From: an uncultured Clostridia bacterium | GTDB taxonomy: Bacteria > Bacillota > Clostridia > TANB77 > CAG-508 | Assembly: GCA_948919095.1 (NCBI GenBank) | Contig: CAQYCU010000025.1 | Span: 1-19,272 of the forward strand | DNA length: 19,272 bases | Reading direction: 5' to 3' | In this document: piece after piece, positions 16,341-19,272 of the stretch | How the letters are laid out: every line of letters begins with the position of its first letter | Position numbering within the stretch: the stretch's first letter is position 1 | Notes under the pieces: generated by a model | Databases searched by the model: none | What the model saw: only the letters and a program-made list of their open reading frames with translations | Told to the model about the DNA's origin: nothing | Translations under genes and position numbers: made by a program

Positions 16341-16955
16341 ATGAAATTTGAAAAAATTAATGATAATATTTTGAGAATTGTTCTGTCTTTTGATGAACTT
16401 CCTGATTGCAATAATCTTTCAGAACTTATGTCTGATACAGAACTTGCTAAAAGTTCTTTTTTACGTCTCCTTGACCAGGCTGGTTCTGTAGTTGGTTTTG
16501 ATACTACTGATTATAAGGTTAAAATTCAGGCTCAGTCTTTACATAATGGAAATTTTGTTATTACAGTTACTAGACTTATGGAGCTTAAAGGTAAAAGGAA
16601 AGTTGTTACTCCTAAGAGAGTTTATAAAGAAGATTCTGTTAATTCTGCTTTTACTATTTATAGGTTTAATAGTTTTGATGATTTTTCTGGTTTTTGCTCA
16701 TGTTTGAAGGATAATAGATTTTTGTATTTGAATAGACTTGTAAAGTTTTGTTATTTATATAATTATTCTAATTCTTATTTTTTGGTATTGAATAATATTA
16801 ATGAAAATCATAAACAAATTGCTTTATTTTATTCTCTTATTACTGAGTTTTCAGAGTTTGTTACAAATAAGGAGTTGTTTTATTTTACTTTGAAGGAGCA
16901 TGGTAAAATTATCTTAGATAATAATGCTTTGATTACGTGGCAGAGGTTTTGTTAG
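16341..16955 (+). CDS. mecA: MecA family adaptor protein (ClpC substrate adaptor)
   Basis: 204 aa, start chosen at ATG 16341 because GAAAGGA precedes it and the residues upstream in frame are non-coding in character. MecA proteins deliver substrates to the ClpC AAA+ unfoldase, and drive ClpC hexamer assembly. Residues 1-82 resemble the MecA N-terminal substrate-binding domain: MKFEKINDNILRIVLSFDEL, then FLRLLDQAGSVVGFD and KIQAQSLHNGNFVITVTR. A basic linker (about 83-100) leads to the C-terminal ClpC-binding domain (about 103-204): YRFNSFDDFSGFCSCL, LYLNRLVKFCYLY, then ENHKQIALFYSLITEFSEF. Length is close to known MecA (about 200-240 aa), with a shorter linker. It is divergent from DUF4321, convergent with pcrA, and has its own terminator. 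No competence genes are nearby, so its targets are unknown. Confidence 0.8.
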   Translation: MKFEKINDNILRIVLSFDELPDCNNLSELMSDTELAKSSFLRLLDQAGSVVGFDTTDYKVKIQAQSLHNGNFVITVTRLMELKGKRKVVTPKRVYKEDSVNSAFTIYRFNSFDDFSGFCSCLKDNRFLYLNRLVKFCYLYNYSNSYFLVLNNINENHKQIALFYSLITEFSEFVTNKELFYFTLKEHGKIILDNNALITWQRFC

Positions 16956-16973
16956 TTTTTACACATAATTAAG

Positions 16974-17006
16974 AAGCTTGGAGTATTTAATACTTCAAGC
17001 TTTTTA
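16974..17006. terminator. Hairpin terminator between mecA-like gene and pcrA
   Basis: AAGCTTGGAGTATT and AATACTTCAAGCTT pair over almost the full length with one G-T pair and a tiny loop. A run of five T follows on the plus strand, giving a strong terminator for the mecA-like gene. On the minus strand, the T-run after the stem is weaker, though it may still end the pcrA transcript. Confidence 0.8.
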
Positions 17007-17007
17007 T

Positions 17008-19272
17008 TTATTCTAATATTTCTAGTCCTGCAAATTGTGCCATTAGTCTCTTGTGTCCTGATTTTTTGAAGTTTATGTCTACTTTGTAGTCTTCTCCTTC
17101 TGGCTCTAATTTTGTTATTATTCCTTCTCCGAATTTTTTGTGATATATTTTTTGTCCTACTTTATATTGTGTTGTATTTATGTTTGTCGTAATTTTCTTT
17201 GTGTCTAGGTTTGCTAGGAAGCTTTCTGCTGTTCTTCTAAATACTGGCTCTTTTCCTATCTGACTAGTGTTTTCTATCTTATATGTGTTAACTCTTCCAT
17301 TTAAGTTGTTATTTCCCTTCGAGCCGTAACTCCATGTGTATGTACTGTCTTCAAAGTCATTGTTATTTTTTTGATTTATTGCTTCTTCATAACCTTCTAA
17401 TGCATCTTCTGGTATTTCTTTTAAAAAGCGTGATGGTTGATTATAGCTTGTTGAGCCAAATATTGTTCTTTTCTTTGCTAATGATAGGTATAGATATTGT
17501 TTTGCTCTTGTTATTCCTACATAGAACAAACGTCTTTCTTCTTCTATTTCTTTTGGTGTTTCTGTTGACCTGAAACTTGGGAATATTCCTTCTTCTAGAC
17601 CTACTAAAAATACGCATGGATATTCTAGTCCTTTTGCACTATGTAATGTCATTAATGTTACTTGGTCGTCTTGTTCTTCTAATTTGTCTGTGTCACTTGA
17701 TAGTGATATGCTATTTAAAAATTCGTTTAGTGATTTGTCTGCTGATTCTTTTTCGAATTCTATTGCTACCGTAAGAAATTCTTCTATATTGTCTATTCTT
17801 GTTTCTGCTTCTATTGTTTTTTCGTCTTTTAGGCTTTGCATATATCCTGTTTTGTTTAATACTTCTTTTATTAATTCTGATATTGATAGTTCTTGTGTTT
17901 TTAGTTCTTCTATGGCTTCTACAAATGTTTGTACATTTCCTACTATTTTTGGGAAATATGTGTCTGCATTTTTTACGGTTTCATACATTGATATATTGTT
18001 TTCTTGTGCTATTGCTTGTATTTTTTCTATACTTGTTTTTCCTATTCCTCTTTTAGGTTCGTTTATTACTCGTAAAAATGATAAATTGTCTGATGAGTTT
18101 TCAATTAATCTTAAGTATGCTATTGTATCTTTTATTTCCTTGCGTTCGTAGAATTTTAATCCTCCTATAATTTTGTATGGTATGTTTTCTCTTCTGAGTA
18201 TATCTTCTATTGCTCTTGATTGTGTGTTCATTCTATAAAGTATTGCAAAGTCAGAATTTTTAAAATATTCTTCTCTTTTTAAATGGTTTATTTTTTCTAC
18301 TATATAGCTTCCTTCATGATATTCATCGTCTCCACAGTATATTTCTGGAATCGCTCCTTCTTCGTTTTCTGTCCATAATTCTTTTTTATATTTTGCTTCA
18401 TTATGCTTTATTACTGCGTTTGCGGCTCTTAGTATGTTTGATGTACATCTATAATTTTGCTCTAACTTTATTATTTTTGTTCCTTTGAAATCATTTTCAA
18501 AATTTAATATGTTTTCTATATTTGCTCCTCTAAAGCTATATATTGATTGGTCGTTATCTCCTACTGCCGTAATGTTTCCATTTGTTTTTGCTAATATTGA
18601 TATTAATGTAAATTGTGATTTATTAGTGTCTTGATATTCATCTACTAGTATGTATTTGAATTTGTCACTGTAATATTCTTGTATGTCTTGGTTATTTTTT
18701 AGTATTTCTATTGTAAAATTTATTATGTCATCAAAGTCTATCGCATTGTTTTCTCTTAGCCTTTTTTGATATAATTGATATACTTTTCCCATTATTGTTT
18801 TTCTATAGTCTGCTTCATTTTTTAATAGGTATTCTTCTGGTGTTTGCATATCATTTTTTGCGTTACTTATTTCTGATAGTATTGATTTTTCAGTAAATAG
18901 TTTAGTGTCTATTTCTAAGTCTTTTAGACAGTTTTTTACTAGTGTTTTTTGGTCTGATGTATCAAAAATAGTGAAAGAGTTGTCAAATCCTATTCTATCT
19001 ATGTGTTTTCTGAGTATTCTAACACATATTGAGTGGAATGTTCCTAGCCACATATCTTGTGTTGCGTTTCCTACTAGCTTTTCTACTCTTTCTCTCATTT
19101 CGCTTGCTGCTTTGTTTGTAAATGTTATTGCTAATATGTTCCATGGTTTTATGCCTTTTTCTTGCATTAAATATGCTATTTTATAAGTTAATACTTTTGT
19201 TTTTCCTGAGCCTGCTCCTGCTATTACTAGACATGGTCCTTCTGTTTGTTCTACGGCTTCTTTTTGTTTTGG
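17008..19272 (-). CDS. pcrA: ATP-dependent DNA helicase PcrA/UvrD (N-terminus off window)
   Basis: 754 residues are present; the frame continues open to the right edge, where it reads PKQKEAVEQTEG, the usual beginning of PcrA, so only about 5-20 residues are missing. The Met at 19167 is internal because Walker A lies before it. Superfamily 1A motifs: AGAGSGKT (18-25), FTNKAASEMRER, DEYQD (211-215), GDNDQSIYSFRG (238-249), QNYR (272-275), TLHSAKGLE (about 540) and YVGITRAK (about 585). The C-terminus (about 695-750) has the Tudor-like PcrA domain (KFGEGIITKLE) that binds RNA polymerase in Bacillus. It unwinds DNA 3'-5' in repair and displaces proteins from DNA. A following ligA gene, often seen beside pcrA, is absent here. 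Confidence 0.95.
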   Translation of the reverse strand, partial: PKQKEAVEQTEGPCLVIAGAGSGKTKVLTYKIAYLMQEKGIKPWNILAITFTNKAASEMRERVEKLVGNATQDMWLGTFHSICVRILRKHIDRIGFDNSFTIFDTSDQKTLVKNCLKDLEIDTKLFTEKSILSEISNAKNDMQTPEEYLLKNEADYRKTIMGKVYQLYQKRLRENNAIDFDDIINFTIEILKNNQDIQEYYSDKFKYILVDEYQDTNKSQFTLISILAKTNGNITAVGDNDQSIYSFRGANIENILNFENDFKGTKIIKLEQNYRCTSNILRAANAVIKHNEAKYKKELWTENEEGAIPEIYCGDDEYHEGSYIVEKINHLKREEYFKNSDFAILYRMNTQSRAIEDILRRENIPYKIIGGLKFYERKEIKDTIAYLRLIENSSDNLSFLRVINEPKRGIGKTSIEKIQAIAQENNISMYETVKNADTYFPKIVGNVQTFVEAIEELKTQELSISELIKEVLNKTGYMQSLKDEKTIEAETRIDNIEEFLTVAIEFEKESADKSLNEFLNSISLSSDTDKLEEQDDQVTLMTLHSAKGLEYPCVFLVGLEEGIFPSFRSTETPKEIEEERRLFYVGITRAKQYLYLSLAKKRTIFGSTSYNQPSRFLKEIPEDALEGYEEAINQKNNNDFEDSTYTWSYGSKGNNNLNGRVNTYKIENTSQIGKEPVFRRTAESFLANLDTKKITTNINTTQYKVGQKIYHKKFGEGIITKLEPEGEDYKVDINFKKSGHKRLMAQFAGLEILE

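Noticed and set aside
19165..19167. ATG as the start of pcrA
   Set aside because: Walker A and the family N-terminus are encoded upstream in the same open frame, so this Met is internal and the gene is cut by the window edge.
1..19272. Possible reassignment of TGA, since no gene stops with TGA
   Set aside because: Nine TAA and three TAG stops are expected in such AT-rich DNA, Trp is encoded by TGG, and no gene needs TGA read as sense.
1..19272. CRISPR arrays, insertion sequences, tRNA or rRNA genes, riboswitches
   Set aside because: I saw no regularly spaced repeats, transposase genes, cloverleaf or conserved RNA elements; gaps between genes are mostly under 50 bases.

Overview
The window is very AT-rich and has short intergenic gaps, strong AGGAGG-type ribosome binding sites and TTGAAA/TATAAT promoters. 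These features, plus DUF4321, RadC, MreBCD, PBP2, MinC, MecA and PcrA homologues, point to a low-GC Gram-positive bacterium of the Clostridia. The large secreted SdrD-B/DUF11 proteins suggest an uncultured, host-associated lineage, but no species can be named. All twelve stop codons seen are TAA (9) or TAG (3), and the standard genetic code reads every gene cleanly.

Left part (1-9056, minus strand): two giant secreted surface proteins lie in tandem, 15 bases apart. The promoter-proximal one (1655 aa) has a signal peptide, many DUF11-like Ig-type modules, one SdrD_B-like domain and a C-terminal membrane helix without LPXTG. The second (at least 1357 aa, running off the left edge) has a signal peptide, a candidate internal thioester domain (Cys60/Gln203), a compact Cys/His cluster, an SdrD_B-like domain and a DUF11-like module. 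A strong promoter at 9099-9127 drives the pair.

Middle (9057-10059): an AT-rich divergent intergenic region contains a perfect inverted repeat. It is followed on the plus strand by two small genes of unknown function: a 146-aa soluble protein, and a 57-aa acidic-hydrophobic protein that starts with TTG. A bidirectional terminator separates them from the convergent operon.

Right-centre (10060-16269, minus strand): one elongation/cell-shape operon runs from a strong promoter at 16241-16269 through DUF4321, radC, mreB, mreC, mreD, mrdA (PBP2) and a shortened minC. MreBCD and PBP2 form the lateral wall synthesis machine. The MinC protein keeps the MinD-binding C-domain but lacks the normal N-terminal FtsZ-inhibiting domain, and no minD follows.

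Right end (16341-19272): a MecA-type ClpC adaptor on the plus strand converges, across a hairpin terminator, with a PcrA/UvrD helicase on the minus strand that is cut by the right edge just before its start codon.

The points most worth a second look are the candidate thioester adhesin with its Cys/His cluster, the MinC lacking its FtsZ-inhibiting domain inside the mre operon, and the unexplained small-gene pair facing the surface-protein operon.
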